From Pandoraea sp. (GTDB lineage Bacteria; Pseudomonadota; Gammaproteobacteria; Burkholderiales; Burkholderiaceae): a stretch of 64,000 nucleotides of DNA. Position numbers and translations under genes: made by a program. Shown here piece by piece: positions 10,431-19,638 of this stretch (within the stretch, counting starts at the first letter, position 1; each line of letters opens with the position of its first letter). The DNA lies in contig NZ_SCSK01000029.1 of assembly GCF_004297875.1 (NCBI RefSeq), positions 25,729 to 89,728 of the forward strand. The letters are read 5' to 3'. The notes under the pieces are model-generated. The model saw nothing but the letters and a program-made list of their open reading frames with translations. It made no database searches and had not been told where the DNA came from.

Positions 10431-12455
10431 ATGGCAACTACACTCAATCCCAACCTGTTGCTCGCGATTCCGCTGGCGCCGCTGGCAGGGGCGGTGTTGG
10501 CCGGTCTGTTCGGCAAGCAAATCGGCCGCTCCGGAGCCCACACTGTCACCATCCTTGGCGTGCTGGTCGCTTTCATCCTATCGGCGATAACCTTTGTCGA
10601 CGTGCTCAATGGCGCCAGTTTCAACGGCACCATTTACGAATGGGCGCGGATCGGATCAATCAAGTTCGAGGTCGGTTTCCTGGTCGACATTCTCACCGTG
10701 ATCATGATGTGTGTGGTCAGCTTCGTGTCACTCATGGTGCATATCTACACCGTGGGTTACATGTCGGACGACCCCGGCTATCAGCGTTTCTTCGCTTATA
10801 TCTCGCTGTTCACCTTCTCGATGCTAATGCTGGTGATGAGCAACAACTTCCTTCAGCTGTTTTTCGGCTGGGAAGCGGTGGGTCTTGTCTCCTATCTGCT
10901 GATCGGTTTCTGGTATACGCGTCCCACGGCGATTTACGCCAACCTGAAAGCCTTTCTGGTCAACCGTGTCGGTGACCTTGGTTTCCTGCTGGGGATCGGT
11001 CTGGTGCTCGCCTTTACCGGCTCGTTGAACTACAGCGAAGTTTTCGCCAAGGCCAACGATCTGGCGGCGCTATCGTTTCCCGGTACCGACTGGCACCTGA
11101 TCACCGTGACCTGCATTTGCCTGTTTATCGGCGCGATGGGCAAGTCGGCGCAATTTCCGCTGCACGTCTGGCTGCCTGACTCGATGGAAGGTCCGACCCC
11201 GATTTCCGCTCTGATCCATGCGGCCACCATGGTGACCGCGGGTATCTTCATGGTCAGCCGCATGTCGCCGCTGTTCGAGCTCTCCGATACTGCGCTGTCG
11301 CTGATCCTCGTCATCGGCGCGATCACCACGCTGTTCATGGGCTTCCTCGGCATGATCCAGAACGACATCAAGCGCGTGATCGCTTACTCGACGCTGTCGC
11401 AGCTCGGGTACATGACCGTGGCGCTGGGTGCTTCGGCCTATCCGGTGGCAATGTTTCACCTGATGACGCACGCTTTCTTCAAGGCGTTGTTGTTCCTGGG
11501 CGCCGGGTCAGTCATCATTGGCATGCATCACGATCAGGACATTCGTCACATGGGCGGGCTCTATAAGTACATGCCCATTACGTGGATCACGTCGCTGATT
11601 GGTTCCCTGGCGCTGATTGGCACGCCGTTCTTCGCCGGGTTTTATTCGAAGGACTCGATCATCGAGGCAGTTGCTGCCTCGCATTTGCCCGGCTCGGGCT
11701 TTGCTTATTTCGCGGTCGTGGCCAGCGTGTTCGTCACCGCGTTCTATTCATTCCGCCTGTACTTCCTGGTATTTCATGGCGAGGAGCGCTTTCGCAAGAT
11801 TGCCCATCACCATGACGATCACGCACATCATGGCGATGACGCGCACCATGGCGGACACGAGCCGCACGAGACGCCCTGGGTGATAACTCTGCCGCTGATC
11901 CTGTTGGCGATTCCGTCGGTGGTGCTCGGTGCAATTGCCATCAAACCCATGCTGTTCTCCGACTTGTTCCAGCACGGCGTGGCGTTCAAGGACGTCATTT
12001 TCATTGCGTCGAACCATCCGGCAATGGCGGCCATTACGGAAGATTTTCACGGTTGGGTGCCGATGGCGCTGCACTCGTTCACCACGCTGCCCGTCTGGCT
12101 GTCGATTGCCGGTGTCGTCGTGACCTGGTTCTTCTATCTGAAGCGGCCCGATATTCCGGAGGCCCTCGCGCAACGCTTCTCTGGCCTGTACAAGCTGCTG
12201 GATAACAAGTACTACATGGATAAGATCAACGAAGTGGTGTTCGCCAAGGGCGCGCTCAAGATCGGTCGCGGCCTATGGCGCGGCGGCGACCAAGGGGTGA
12301 TCGATGGCGTACTCGTCAACGGCAGTGCCCGGCTGATCGGCTGGTTTGCCGGTGTCATCCGCTTCATGCAGTCCGGGTATATCTATCACTACGCTTTCGC
12401 CATGATTATCGGCATGCTAGGACTCCTGACCTTGTTTGTCACTCTGAGCAAATAA
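10431..12455 (+). CDS. nuoL: NADH-quinone oxidoreductase subunit L
   Basis: NuoL is the distal antiporter-like proton-pumping subunit with the long lateral helix. The 674-residue protein has the conserved SYLLIGFWY region after the key Glu of LFFGWEAVGLVSYLL, plus LHVWLPDSMEGPTPISALIHAAT near 245-267. Residues 459-480 form a His/Asp-rich cytoplasmic or periplasmic loop with ten histidines, replacing a less charged loop in enterobacterial NuoL. Order nuoKLMN is intact. Confidence 0.96.
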   Translation: MATTLNPNLLLAIPLAPLAGAVLAGLFGKQIGRSGAHTVTILGVLVAFILSAITFVDVLNGASFNGTIYEWARIGSIKFEVGFLVDILTVIMMCVVSFVSLMVHIYTVGYMSDDPGYQRFFAYISLFTFSMLMLVMSNNFLQLFFGWEAVGLVSYLLIGFWYTRPTAIYANLKAFLVNRVGDLGFLLGIGLVLAFTGSLNYSEVFAKANDLAALSFPGTDWHLITVTCICLFIGAMGKSAQFPLHVWLPDSMEGPTPISALIHAATMVTAGIFMVSRMSPLFELSDTALSLILVIGAITTLFMGFLGMIQNDIKRVIAYSTLSQLGYMTVALGASAYPVAMFHLMTHAFFKALLFLGAGSVIIGMHHDQDIRHMGGLYKYMPITWITSLIGSLALIGTPFFAGFYSKDSIIEAVAASHLPGSGFAYFAVVASVFVTAFYSFRLYFLVFHGEERFRKIAHHHDDHAHHGDDAHHGGHEPHETPWVITLPLILLAIPSVVLGAIAIKPMLFSDLFQHGVAFKDVIFIASNHPAMAAITEDFHGWVPMALHSFTTLPVWLSIAGVVVTWFFYLKRPDIPEALAQRFSGLYKLLDNKYYMDKINEVVFAKGALKIGRGLWRGGDQGVIDGVLVNGSARLIGWFAGVIRFMQSGYIYHYAFAMIIGMLGLLTLFVTLSK

Positions 12456-12471
12456 GGGGGAGCAATAACAA

Positions 12472-13953
12472 ATGCAATCGCTACCGCTTCTGAGTCTGGC
12501 CATTTGGCTGCCTATCCTGTTCGGCGTCGCAGTCCTCGTTGTCGGGTCCGACCGTAATCCGGGCACGGTCCGAACGCTTGCGCTGCTGGGCGCCGTGGTG
12601 AGTTTCCTGGTCACGCTGCCGTTGATTTCGGGGTACGATCCGTCGACCCCCGCGATGCAGTTCGTCGAACAGACCGCCTGGATTGATCGCTTTCACATTA
12701 CCTATCATCTCGGCATCGACGGTATTTCGCTGTGGATGGTGGTGCTGACCGCGTTGATTACCGTACTGGTGGTGGTCGCCGGGTGGGAAGTCATCACGGA
12801 ACGCGTTGCCCAGTACATGGCGTCGTTCCTGATTCTCTCCGGCCTGATGATCGGCGTGTTTTGCGCAATGGACGGCCTGCTGTTCTACGTCTTCTTCGAA
12901 GCCACGCTGATACCGATGTACATCATCATCGGTATCTGGGGCGGCCCGAACCGCGTATATGCGGCGTTCAAGTTCTTCCTGTACACGCTGATGGGTTCGC
13001 TGCTGATGCTGGTGGCCTTGATTTACCTGTACAACCAGTCCGGCACTTTCGATCTGGCGACGTGGTACAAGCTGCCGCTGCCGATGAACGTACAGATATT
13101 GCTGTTCATCGCATTCTTCCTCGCCTTCGCCGTCAAGGTGCCGATGTGGCCAGTGCATACGTGGTTGCCTGACGCCCACGTGGAAGCGCCGACGGGCGGC
13201 TCGGTCGTGCTGGCGGCGATCATGCTCAAGCTGGGGACGTACGGTTTCCTGCGCTTCTCGTTGCCGATCACGCCTGACGCGAGCCACTATCTGTCGGGTT
13301 TCATCATTGCCATTTCGTTGATCGCGATCGTCTACATCGGCCTGGTAGCGCTGGTGCAGGCCGACATGAAGAAACTGGTGGCGTATTCGTCGATCGCCCA
13401 CATGGGCTTCGTCACGCTCGGCTTTTTCATGTTCAGCGAGATCGGCATGCAAGGCGCGATCGTTCAGATGATTTCCCACGGCTTCGTCTCCGGCGCGATG
13501 TTCCTGTGCATCGGCGTAATGTACGACCGCTTGCACAGCCGCCAAATCGCGGATTACGGCGGTGTCGTCAATACCATGCCGAAGTTTGCGATGCTGTTCA
13601 TGCTGTTCGCGATGGCCAACAGCGGTCTGCCGGCGACCTCGGGATTCGTGGGCGAATTCCTGGTGATCCTGGGCGCCGTCAAGTTGAATTTCTGGATCGG
13701 ATTGCTGGCGGCAACGACGTTGATTACCGGCGCCGCCTACTCGCTGTGGATGTACAAGCGCGTGGTGTTCGGTGCGGTGGCCAATGAGCGGGTCGCCGCC
13801 ATGAAAGATATCGGCGCTCGTGAATTCCTCATATTGGCGGTACTGGCAGTGCTGGTGTTGTTCATGGGGATATATCCAAAGCCTTTCACCGATACGATGC
13901 AATCTTCCGTGGTTAACCTCCTCGCCCACGTGGCGCAATCGAAACTGCCATAA
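12472..13953 (+). CDS. nuoM: NADH-quinone oxidoreductase subunit M
   Basis: NuoM is the second antiporter-like proton-pumping subunit. The 493-residue product has about 14 membrane helices. It has the conserved LLFYVFFEATLIPMYIIIGIWGG (about 139-161) with the functional Glu, and the lysine-containing VKVPMWPVHTWLPDAHVEAPTGGSV region at about 222-246. Starts 16 bases after nuoL. Confidence 0.96.
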   Translation: MQSLPLLSLAIWLPILFGVAVLVVGSDRNPGTVRTLALLGAVVSFLVTLPLISGYDPSTPAMQFVEQTAWIDRFHITYHLGIDGISLWMVVLTALITVLVVVAGWEVITERVAQYMASFLILSGLMIGVFCAMDGLLFYVFFEATLIPMYIIIGIWGGPNRVYAAFKFFLYTLMGSLLMLVALIYLYNQSGTFDLATWYKLPLPMNVQILLFIAFFLAFAVKVPMWPVHTWLPDAHVEAPTGGSVVLAAIMLKLGTYGFLRFSLPITPDASHYLSGFIIAISLIAIVYIGLVALVQADMKKLVAYSSIAHMGFVTLGFFMFSEIGMQGAIVQMISHGFVSGAMFLCIGVMYDRLHSRQIADYGGVVNTMPKFAMLFMLFAMANSGLPATSGFVGEFLVILGAVKLNFWIGLLAATTLITGAAYSLWMYKRVVFGAVANERVAAMKDIGAREFLILAVLAVLVLFMGIYPKPFTDTMQSSVVNLLAHVAQSKLP

Positions 13954-13973
13954 AAGAGGGGGAGAGAACGATC

Positions 13974-15446
13974 ATGCAAAACCTGAATTTGGCGCCGATC
14001 TTGCCGGAGTTTTTCCTGCTGCTCATGATCTTTTTGATCATGATGCTCGACATCTTCATCTCCGACGCCCGTCGCGGCATTACCTATGGCCTTTCCGTCG
14101 CGACGACTGCCGTGCTGACCGTTTGGTACGGCTTGAACAACGGTGATCCCAATTCGCACTATCTGTTCAGCAACCTGTTCGTTGCCGATCCGATGTCGAA
14201 CCTGCTCAAGTCGCTGAGTAGTCTGGCGACCCTGTTCACCTTCGTCTACGCACGCCGTTATCTCGAGGCGCGGCAATTGTTCCGCGGGGATTTTTTCGTC
14301 CTGAGTCTTTTCTCACTGCTCGGCTTGACGGTCATGATCTCCGGCAACAACTTCCTGACCTTGTATCTCGGGCTGGAACTCATGTCGTTATCGCTGTATG
14401 CGCTGGTGGCCCTTTGGCGGACGTCGCCGCGCGCGACCGAGGCCGGCATGAAATATTACGTGCTGGGTGCTTTGGCATCGGGTTTCCTGCTGTATGGCAT
14501 GTCGATGATGTACGGCGCCACCGGGTCGCTTGAATTGTCGAAGGTCTTCGAGGTCATCGCCTCGGGGGCGGTCAACAAAATCGTGCTGGTGTTCGGCCTG
14601 GTATTCATTGTCGCGGGCCTGGCTTTCAAGATTGGCGCGGCACCTTTCCACATGTGGATTCCCGACGTATACGATGGGGCCCCGACGCCGGTTACGTTGC
14701 TGGTCGCTGCGGCACCGAAGCTCGGCGCCTTTGCCTTGCTGTTGCGCCTGTTGGTCGAGGGCATGTTGCCGTTGGCCATCGACTGGCAGCAAATGCTGGT
14801 GATCCTCGCCGTATTGTCCCTCGTGGTCGGCAACCTCACCGCGATTGTGCAGACCAGCTTGAAGCGTATGCTTGCCTATTCGACGATCTCCCACATGGGG
14901 TTCGTACTGCTCGGCCTGCTCTCGGGGGTGGTCAACGGCAAAAGCGACGGCGTAGCGAGCGCCTACGGCTCGGCGATGTATTACAGCATCATTTATGTCC
15001 TGACCACGCTGGGTACGTTCGGCATCATCATGCTGCTGTCCCGCCGAGGTTTCGAGGGTGGTGAGCTCGATGACCTCAAGGGGTTGAACCAGCGCAGCCC
15101 GTGGTTCGCCTTCATGATGCTGATACTGATGTTCTCGTTGGCTGGCGTGCCGCCGATGGCGGGTTTCTATGCCAAGCTCGCCGTGCTGCAGGCCGTCGTC
15201 AATGCCGGCATGGTCTGGCTGGCCGTGGTCGCGGTGCTCGCTTCGCTGGTCGGGGCCTTCTACTATCTGCGCGTGGTCAAGTTGATGTACTTCGACGCAC
15301 CCACCGACACCGAAGCCCTGCAGAGCACCGGATCGATGCGACTGCTGCTGTCGATCAACGGCTTGGCGATGCTGTGGTTCGGGCTGCTGCCGGGCTCTCT
15401 GATGGAATGGTGCCTGAGAACCATTCACCTCACGTTGATTTCCTGA
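13974..15446 (+). CDS. nuoN: NADH-quinone oxidoreductase subunit N
   Basis: NuoN is the third antiporter-like subunit and the last nuo gene. The 490-residue protein has about 14 helices. Signature stretches are LGLELMSLSLYALVAL near 131-146 and KIGAAPFHMWIPDVYDGAPTPVT near 218-240. It begins after a GGGGGAGAG ribosome-binding region 20 bases downstream of nuoM. DUF2818 follows 14 bases later, likely in the same transcript. Confidence 0.96.
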   Translation: MQNLNLAPILPEFFLLLMIFLIMMLDIFISDARRGITYGLSVATTAVLTVWYGLNNGDPNSHYLFSNLFVADPMSNLLKSLSSLATLFTFVYARRYLEARQLFRGDFFVLSLFSLLGLTVMISGNNFLTLYLGLELMSLSLYALVALWRTSPRATEAGMKYYVLGALASGFLLYGMSMMYGATGSLELSKVFEVIASGAVNKIVLVFGLVFIVAGLAFKIGAAPFHMWIPDVYDGAPTPVTLLVAAAPKLGAFALLLRLLVEGMLPLAIDWQQMLVILAVLSLVVGNLTAIVQTSLKRMLAYSTISHMGFVLLGLLSGVVNGKSDGVASAYGSAMYYSIIYVLTTLGTFGIIMLLSRRGFEGGELDDLKGLNQRSPWFAFMMLILMFSLAGVPPMAGFYAKLAVLQAVVNAGMVWLAVVAVLASLVGAFYYLRVVKLMYFDAPTDTEALQSTGSMRLLLSINGLAMLWFGLLPGSLMEWCLRTIHLTLIS

Positions 15447-15460
15447 ATCCCGGGGCCAAC

Positions 15461-15763
15461 GTGAGTCTATCGGCGGGCGGGTGGTTGGTCATTTTGTTGG
15501 CCCTGGTCGGGGCCAACCTGCCGTTCATCAATCAGCGCCTGTTTGCGTTGATACCGCTGGGCGGCGTTGCGAAAAGTGCTTGGCTGCGGCTTCTTGAGCT
15601 GATCGTCATCTATTTTGTCGTTGGCCTGTTGGCCTGGATGATCGAAGCGCGTATCGGCAATGTGTTTCATCAGGGCTGGCAGTTCTATGCGGTCACGGCA
15701 AGCATGTTTTTGGTCCTCGCGTTTCCCGGCTTCGTTTATCGCTATCTCTGGCGACACCGGTAA
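15461..15763 (+). CDS. DUF2818 family small membrane protein
   Basis: A 100-residue protein with three predicted membrane segments (about 6-26, 42-62, 72-93). It has the family-like motifs GANLPFINQRLFALIPL and GWQFYAVTASMFLVLAFPGFVYRYL. GTG 15461 is chosen because GGGG lies just upstream and the frame before it overlaps nuoN. The gene follows nuoN in many betaproteobacteria. Co-transcription suggests a role linked to complex I or the membrane, but no function is established. Confidence 0.85.
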   Translation: MSLSAGGWLVILLALVGANLPFINQRLFALIPLGGVAKSAWLRLLELIVIYFVVGLLAWMIEARIGNVFHQGWQFYAVTASMFLVLAFPGFVYRYLWRHR

Positions 15764-15799
15764 CTTAGACTCGACGCTCCTTACTGTGACGAGACGATC

Positions 15800-16387
15800 A
15801 TGCCCGATATCCACTCCCATGAACGCGGGCTAATCGAAACCCGCATCGATGGCGAAACCCTCTTTGATGGAGCCTTTCTGACGCTCAAGCGGGATCGCGT
15901 ACGCCTGCCGGATGGCAAGGAGGCTACGCGGGAGTTTCTCGAACATCCCGGCGCGGTGATGGTCATTCCGCTGTTCGACGATGGACAGGTGTTGATGGAG
16001 CGGCAGTTCCGGTATCCGCTGCGCCGGGTCATGTGTGAGTTTCCTGCCGGCAAGCTCGATGCCGACGAGTCGCCGCTATTCTGCGCCCAGCGCGAACTGC
16101 TTGAAGAAACCGGCTATCGCGCCAGTCGCTGGCAGCGCATTACCCGCATCCACCCGGTGATTTCCTACTCCACCGAATTCATCGATATCTACCTCGCGCG
16201 AGGCCTCAGCGCAGGCCAGCGGCAACTGGACGATGGTGAGTTTCTCGAGACTTTCACGATGCCGGCCACCCAATTGCTCGACTGGGTTCGCTGTGGGCAG
16301 GTCAGCGACGTGAAAACGGTCATTGGGGCGTTCTGGCTTGAGAAAATTCTTGATGGCCGCTGGTCGGTCGAGCCGGAAGCCGGATGA
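15800..16387 (+). CDS. NUDIX hydrolase, ADP-ribose pyrophosphatase type
   Basis: Hydrolyses nucleoside diphosphate derivatives, most likely ADP-ribose to AMP and ribose 5-phosphate. The 195-residue product has the complete Nudix box from G84 to Y106 (GKLDADE...RELLEETGY), including the metal-binding REllEE core. The upstream FPAG stretch is typical of the ADP-ribose pyrophosphatase (NudF) branch. It lies 36 bases after DUF2818 and may belong to the end of the nuo transcript. Substrate is inferred from family resemblance only. Confidence 0.85.
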   Translation: MPDIHSHERGLIETRIDGETLFDGAFLTLKRDRVRLPDGKEATREFLEHPGAVMVIPLFDDGQVLMERQFRYPLRRVMCEFPAGKLDADESPLFCAQRELLEETGYRASRWQRITRIHPVISYSTEFIDIYLARGLSAGQRQLDDGEFLETFTMPATQLLDWVRCGQVSDVKTVIGAFWLEKILDGRWSVEPEAG

Positions 16388-16493
16388 CGTTGCGTCGTTG
16401 GGGGCGGCCGCCGACGATCCTCTGGTTCGACGGGAGCGACCACCCTAAAATGACATTTCGGTGATAATGTAGCTTTGATCCCACGATGCGAGC

Positions 16494-16961
16494 ATGAAGG
16501 TTCTCGATTTGCGCTGCACGCACGGCCATACCTTCGAAGGCTGGTTTGCCTCGGAGGAGGACTTCGTCGACCAGCAGGCGCGTCATCTTATTACATGCCC
16601 GATGTGTGGCGACGAGGTCGTCTCGCGCCTGCCGTCGGCGCCGCGCCTGAATCTGTCGACGCAACGCGACGCACAGACGCTCGCGCGACCGGCTGGTGCT
16701 GCGCGAGGAGCGGGTGATGCGCAGCAGATTCATCAGCAACTGCAGCAACTATGGCTTCGCGCGGTGCGGCACGTCATCGCCAACAGCGAGGATGTCGGCG
16801 AGCGCTTTGCCGAAGAAGCGCGGCGTATCCATTATCAAGAGACGCCGGAGCGCAATATTCACGGCGTTGCTTCGCCCGAGGAAGCCGCTGAACTCATCGA
16901 AGAAGGCATCGAAGTCTTGCCGTTGCCGCTGCCCGCCGATTTCAAAGATCGGCTACAGTAA
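16494..16961 (+). CDS. DUF1178 family protein
   Basis: A 155-residue conserved protein of unknown function. The N-terminus MKVLDLRCTHGHTFEGWFAS and a zinc-ribbon-like pair C36-x2-C39 (CPMCG), with C8 nearby, match DUF1178. The C-terminal RNIHGVASPEEAAELIEEGIEVLPLPLP is the other conserved block. The Cys pattern suggests a metal-binding N-terminal domain; this is inference. It is followed 30 bases later by the MaoC-like gene. Confidence 0.88.
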   Translation: MKVLDLRCTHGHTFEGWFASEEDFVDQQARHLITCPMCGDEVVSRLPSAPRLNLSTQRDAQTLARPAGAARGAGDAQQIHQQLQQLWLRAVRHVIANSEDVGERFAEEARRIHYQETPERNIHGVASPEEAAELIEEGIEVLPLPLPADFKDRLQ

Positions 16962-16991
16962 TCGGGTCTTCATCCCCTTCGGAGTGATTCA

Positions 16992-17468
16992 GTGGCCCAG
17001 CGGCAAATCGAATTACATTCCCTGGCGCAAATGGTTGGTCAGGAGATTGCAGTCAGCGATTGGCTCACCGTGACCCAAGCGTTGATTGATGCCTTTGCCG
17101 AGGTCACCGGCGATCGCCAATGGATTCATGTCGATCCGGCGCGAGCGCGACGCGAGTCGCCATTTGGCAGCACGATCGCGCACGGGTTTCTGACGCTTGC
17201 GCTGCTTCCTGCACAGCTTGACCAACTGGTCTCCATCCGCGATGCTCGAATGACGGTCAACTATGGTCTGAATCGGGTTCGCTTTCCAGCGCCAGTGCTT
17301 GTCGACAGCCGCATCCGGGTTCATTTGCACCTGCAGTCAGTCGAAGCCATCGAAGCGCCAGAAAGAACTTTCCAGGTTGTCTGGCGCGCCGAATTCGAAG
17401 CGCAGGGCGCCACGAAATCCGTCTGCGTAGCAGAACTGATTGTTCGTTATTATCCGGGCGCAGGCTGA
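16992..17468 (+). CDS. MaoC-like (R)-specific enoyl-CoA hydratase
   Basis: A single hot-dog-fold hydratase of 158 residues. The hydratase-2 catalytic pair is visible as D41 and H46 in AEVTGDRQWIHVDP, with the same spacing as in PhaJ. The SPFGSTIAHGFLTLALLP block follows. Such proteins hydrate trans-2-enoyl-CoA in fatty-acid or polyhydroxyalkanoate metabolism. The start is GTG 16992, with CGGAG eight to twelve bases upstream. Converges with the yegP-like gene. Confidence 0.85.
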   Translation: MAQRQIELHSLAQMVGQEIAVSDWLTVTQALIDAFAEVTGDRQWIHVDPARARRESPFGSTIAHGFLTLALLPAQLDQLVSIRDARMTVNYGLNRVRFPAPVLVDSRIRVHLHLQSVEAIEAPERTFQVVWRAEFEAQGATKSVCVAELIVRYYPGAG

Positions 17469-17488
17469 CTCCGTCCCGGGCTCACGCG

Positions 17489-17824
17489 TCATAACGAGAC
17501 GTCCGTGACATCGGCTTCCGTTACGGTTTGTTTCAGTAAGTCGATTGCGGCTTGCACGTCCTGATCGGATGCCAGCATCGGGCTTTGTGCAATGGGTTCG
17601 CCATTGCGCGCTTTCAGAATAAAGTAGTGCCGCCCGGCCGTGGAGATCCTGCGTTCGTAACGGCCGCTTTCCAAAGCATTTTTGCGCACCGATGCAATGC
17701 CGTTGCGCGCCGATGCCCGTGCTTTATAGTTCGCGCTCGATACGATGATCTGTCCCTGGCCAGATACCAGGCGGAATGTGAAATCGCCGTTGGCGGTGCG
17801 TCTGAGTTCGAAGGTTCCCGACAT
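17489..17824 (-). CDS. YegP/DUF1508 family protein
   Basis: A 111-residue protein built from two tandem DUF1508 repeats. The first (about 4-50) reads FELRRTANGDFTFRLVSGQG, with the second (about 57-103) beginning RYERRISTAGRHYFILKA. Each ends in an Ile/Val-x-S/A segment followed by a short helix. The family is small and cytoplasmic with no firmly established function. Monocistronic as far as can be seen, convergent with the MaoC-like gene. Confidence 0.85.
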   Translation of the reverse strand: MSGTFELRRTANGDFTFRLVSGQGQIIVSSANYKARASARNGIASVRKNALESGRYERRISTAGRHYFILKARNGEPIAQSPMLASDQDVQAAIDLLKQTVTEADVTDVSL

Positions 17825-17978
17825 AAGTCCGTCTGTGAATCGTCAAATCCCAGGCCGCTCGGTTGCTGGGGGCTGCGAAAACAAGTCCCCAGCTTAGCAT
17901 CGGCATCTGTGCGGCAGGCGGCTAAAATGTTTCCTTTTGTAAGGCATCGCCAACAGTTGCAAGCCGTGTGGGCGCTGC

Positions 17979-18671
17979 TTAGCGGCGTGCGTATTGCGTG
18001 GCGCCAAACAAGATTTCCCGCGCTTTGTCGTCTTGCAAGGCCTTGCGCGCTTCGGCGAGTACCTTGACGCCGCGCTGTACTGCAGGGCGGGCATCGATGA
18101 CGTCGAACCATCGCTTGACGTTGGCGAAATCCTCCAACTCCACGCCCTGGTTTTTCCAGGAGCGCAGCCATGGCCAGATGGCCATATCGGCAATCGTGTA
18201 GGTGTCGCCCGCCACATAGGGTACTTCTCCCAGGCGCTTATCGAGCACGCCGTAGAGGCGCTTGGCCTCATTGGTGTAGCGATTGACCGCGTAGTCGATC
18301 TTTTCCGGAGCATAGATCCGGAAGTGGTGGGCCTGTCCCAACATTGGCCCGACACCCCCCATTTGGAACATCAGCCACTGCAGCGTTTCATATTTGCCAC
18401 GCACGTCGGCGGGCAGAAATTTTCCCGTTTTGCCAGCGAGGTACAGCAAAATGGCACCGGATTCGAAAATCGAGATCGGTTTGCCGTCCGGGCCATCCGG
18501 ATCGACGATGGCGGGAATTTTGTTGTTGGGCGAAATTGCCAGAAACTCCGGCTTGAATTGATCGCCGGCACCAATATCGATCCCATGCACACGGTAGGGC
18601 AAGCCGCACTCCTCCAGCATGATATGCACTTTGTGACCATTGGGCGTGGCCCACGAATAGAGCTCAATCAA
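17979..18671 (-). CDS. Glutathione S-transferase family protein, YfcG/YghU-like
   Basis: A 230-residue thioredoxin-fold plus helical-domain protein of the Nu-class/YfcG type, which in E. coli acts as a glutathione-dependent disulfide reductase. Characteristic segments are IELYSWATPNGHKVHIMLEE at the N-terminus, NNKIPAIVDPDGPDGKPISIFESGAILLYLA, and QMGGVGPMLGQAHHF near 120-134. The start is TTG at 18671, placed by the AAGGAGA site six bases upstream. The frame continues further upstream without support. Confidence 0.85.
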   Translation of the reverse strand: MIELYSWATPNGHKVHIMLEECGLPYRVHGIDIGAGDQFKPEFLAISPNNKIPAIVDPDGPDGKPISIFESGAILLYLAGKTGKFLPADVRGKYETLQWLMFQMGGVGPMLGQAHHFRIYAPEKIDYAVNRYTNEAKRLYGVLDKRLGEVPYVAGDTYTIADMAIWPWLRSWKNQGVELEDFANVKRWFDVIDARPAVQRGVKVLAEARKALQDDKAREILFGATQYARR

Positions 18672-18790
18672 TTGATTCTCCTTGAATTTTTCGGCGTCGG
18701 GGCGTGCATTTGACCCAGGCGTGGCGCCTTGGCCATGCGCAAGACAGTCACGGATGCGAATGCGCCGTGTGCGAAAAATTACACCACAGA

Positions 18791-18816
18791 AATAGGAAGC
18801 GCGCTGAGGAGCGCGC
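18791..18816 (-). terminator. Possible weak terminator after the histidine phosphatase gene
   Basis: A 7-bp perfect stem GCGCGCT/AGCGCGC (799-805 and 810-816 of the 18-kb block) with a GAGG loop. Read on the minus strand, a TTCCTATTTC tail follows. The stem is strong but the T-tract is interrupted, so termination efficiency is uncertain. No other feature is seen between 18672 and 18879. Confidence 0.4.
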
Positions 18817-18879
18817 CGAGTGCGCGTTCCCGTCAATGCGGGGCGCAAGGATGATCAATGAGGAGGGTTCGCTGCGAGC

Positions 18880-19638
18880 TCACCGTGTGCGATGGCGCAG
18901 ATATTCCTGGAACATGGTCTCCATGATGGTCTGCCGCATTTCGCGATGCAGCGGCGCCGGCGGCGAAAAATTCAGCATTCGCACGACCCAGTCGTGGGGT
19001 GCATCGCCCACGTCCAGCGCATTGATGCAACCGGCCGCCTGTGCCAATTGACCAATGAACAGACGTTGCGTCGGATGAATCGCATGCGAGAGGATCGCGC
19101 GATTGACGCCGCCGTGCAGCACGAGCAGTACGGTATCCCAGCCTGGATCGGAGCGCAGCTTGGCGATCGACGGCAAAATCCGATCCAGCAGTTGGCCGAC
19201 CGTTTCGCCGCCCAGGAAGCGGCGATCCTCCGAGGCAACACCATCGAACGCGCCGACGAACGCCGCATGAATATCCTGCGGGGCAATCTCGGATAGCCGG
19301 CCGCCGCGGATTTCCTGCCATTCCGGCCAGGATTCGAGCGCGATGTCCTGGCCGATTTCGGCAAGCACGTGTTGGGCCGTTTCGATCGTGCGAGGCAATC
19401 CACTGACGATGACGCGGTCGAAGCGAATCGCCTGCGTGGCAAACAACTCTCCCGCTGCGCGGGCCTGCGCGCGGCCAGCGGCATTGAGTGGAACGCTCTC
19501 GGGCACGATGGGTTTGCCGCTGTCGTCAAAATAAGTGACAGCGCCGTGCCGCATTAGATAAATGCGGCGACGCTTGGGTGGCGCGTACGCATCGGCACTG
19601 AGTGGCGCGCCCGGATTCGTCAGTGGCGTGTTCGTCAT
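18880..19638 (-). CDS. Histidine phosphatase superfamily protein
   Basis: A 252-residue phosphoglycerate-mutase-like protein. The catalytic RHG motif is at R30-H31-G32 (IYLMRHGAVTYFD). The second catalytic His region is LLVLHGGVNRAIL in the C-terminal half. The start codon overlaps the stop of the enoyl-CoA hydratase gene (ATGA at 19635-19638), so it is translationally coupled to the two beta-oxidation-like genes upstream. Substrate cannot be told from sequence. Confidence 0.85.
   Translation of the reverse strand: MTNTPLTNPGAPLSADAYAPPKRRRIYLMRHGAVTYFDDSGKPIVPESVPLNAAGRAQARAAGELFATQAIRFDRVIVSGLPRTIETAQHVLAEIGQDIALESWPEWQEIRGGRLSEIAPQDIHAAFVGAFDGVASEDRRFLGGETVGQLLDRILPSIAKLRSDPGWDTVLLVLHGGVNRAILSHAIHPTQRLFIGQLAQAAGCINALDVGDAPHDWVVRMLNFSPPAPLHREMRQTIMETMFQEYLRHRTR

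Noticed and set aside
18672..18879. N-terminal extension of the YfcG-like GST up to 18848
   Set aside because: The added 59 residues are Arg-rich and unlike any GST N-terminus, and AAGGAGA sits directly upstream of TTG 18671.
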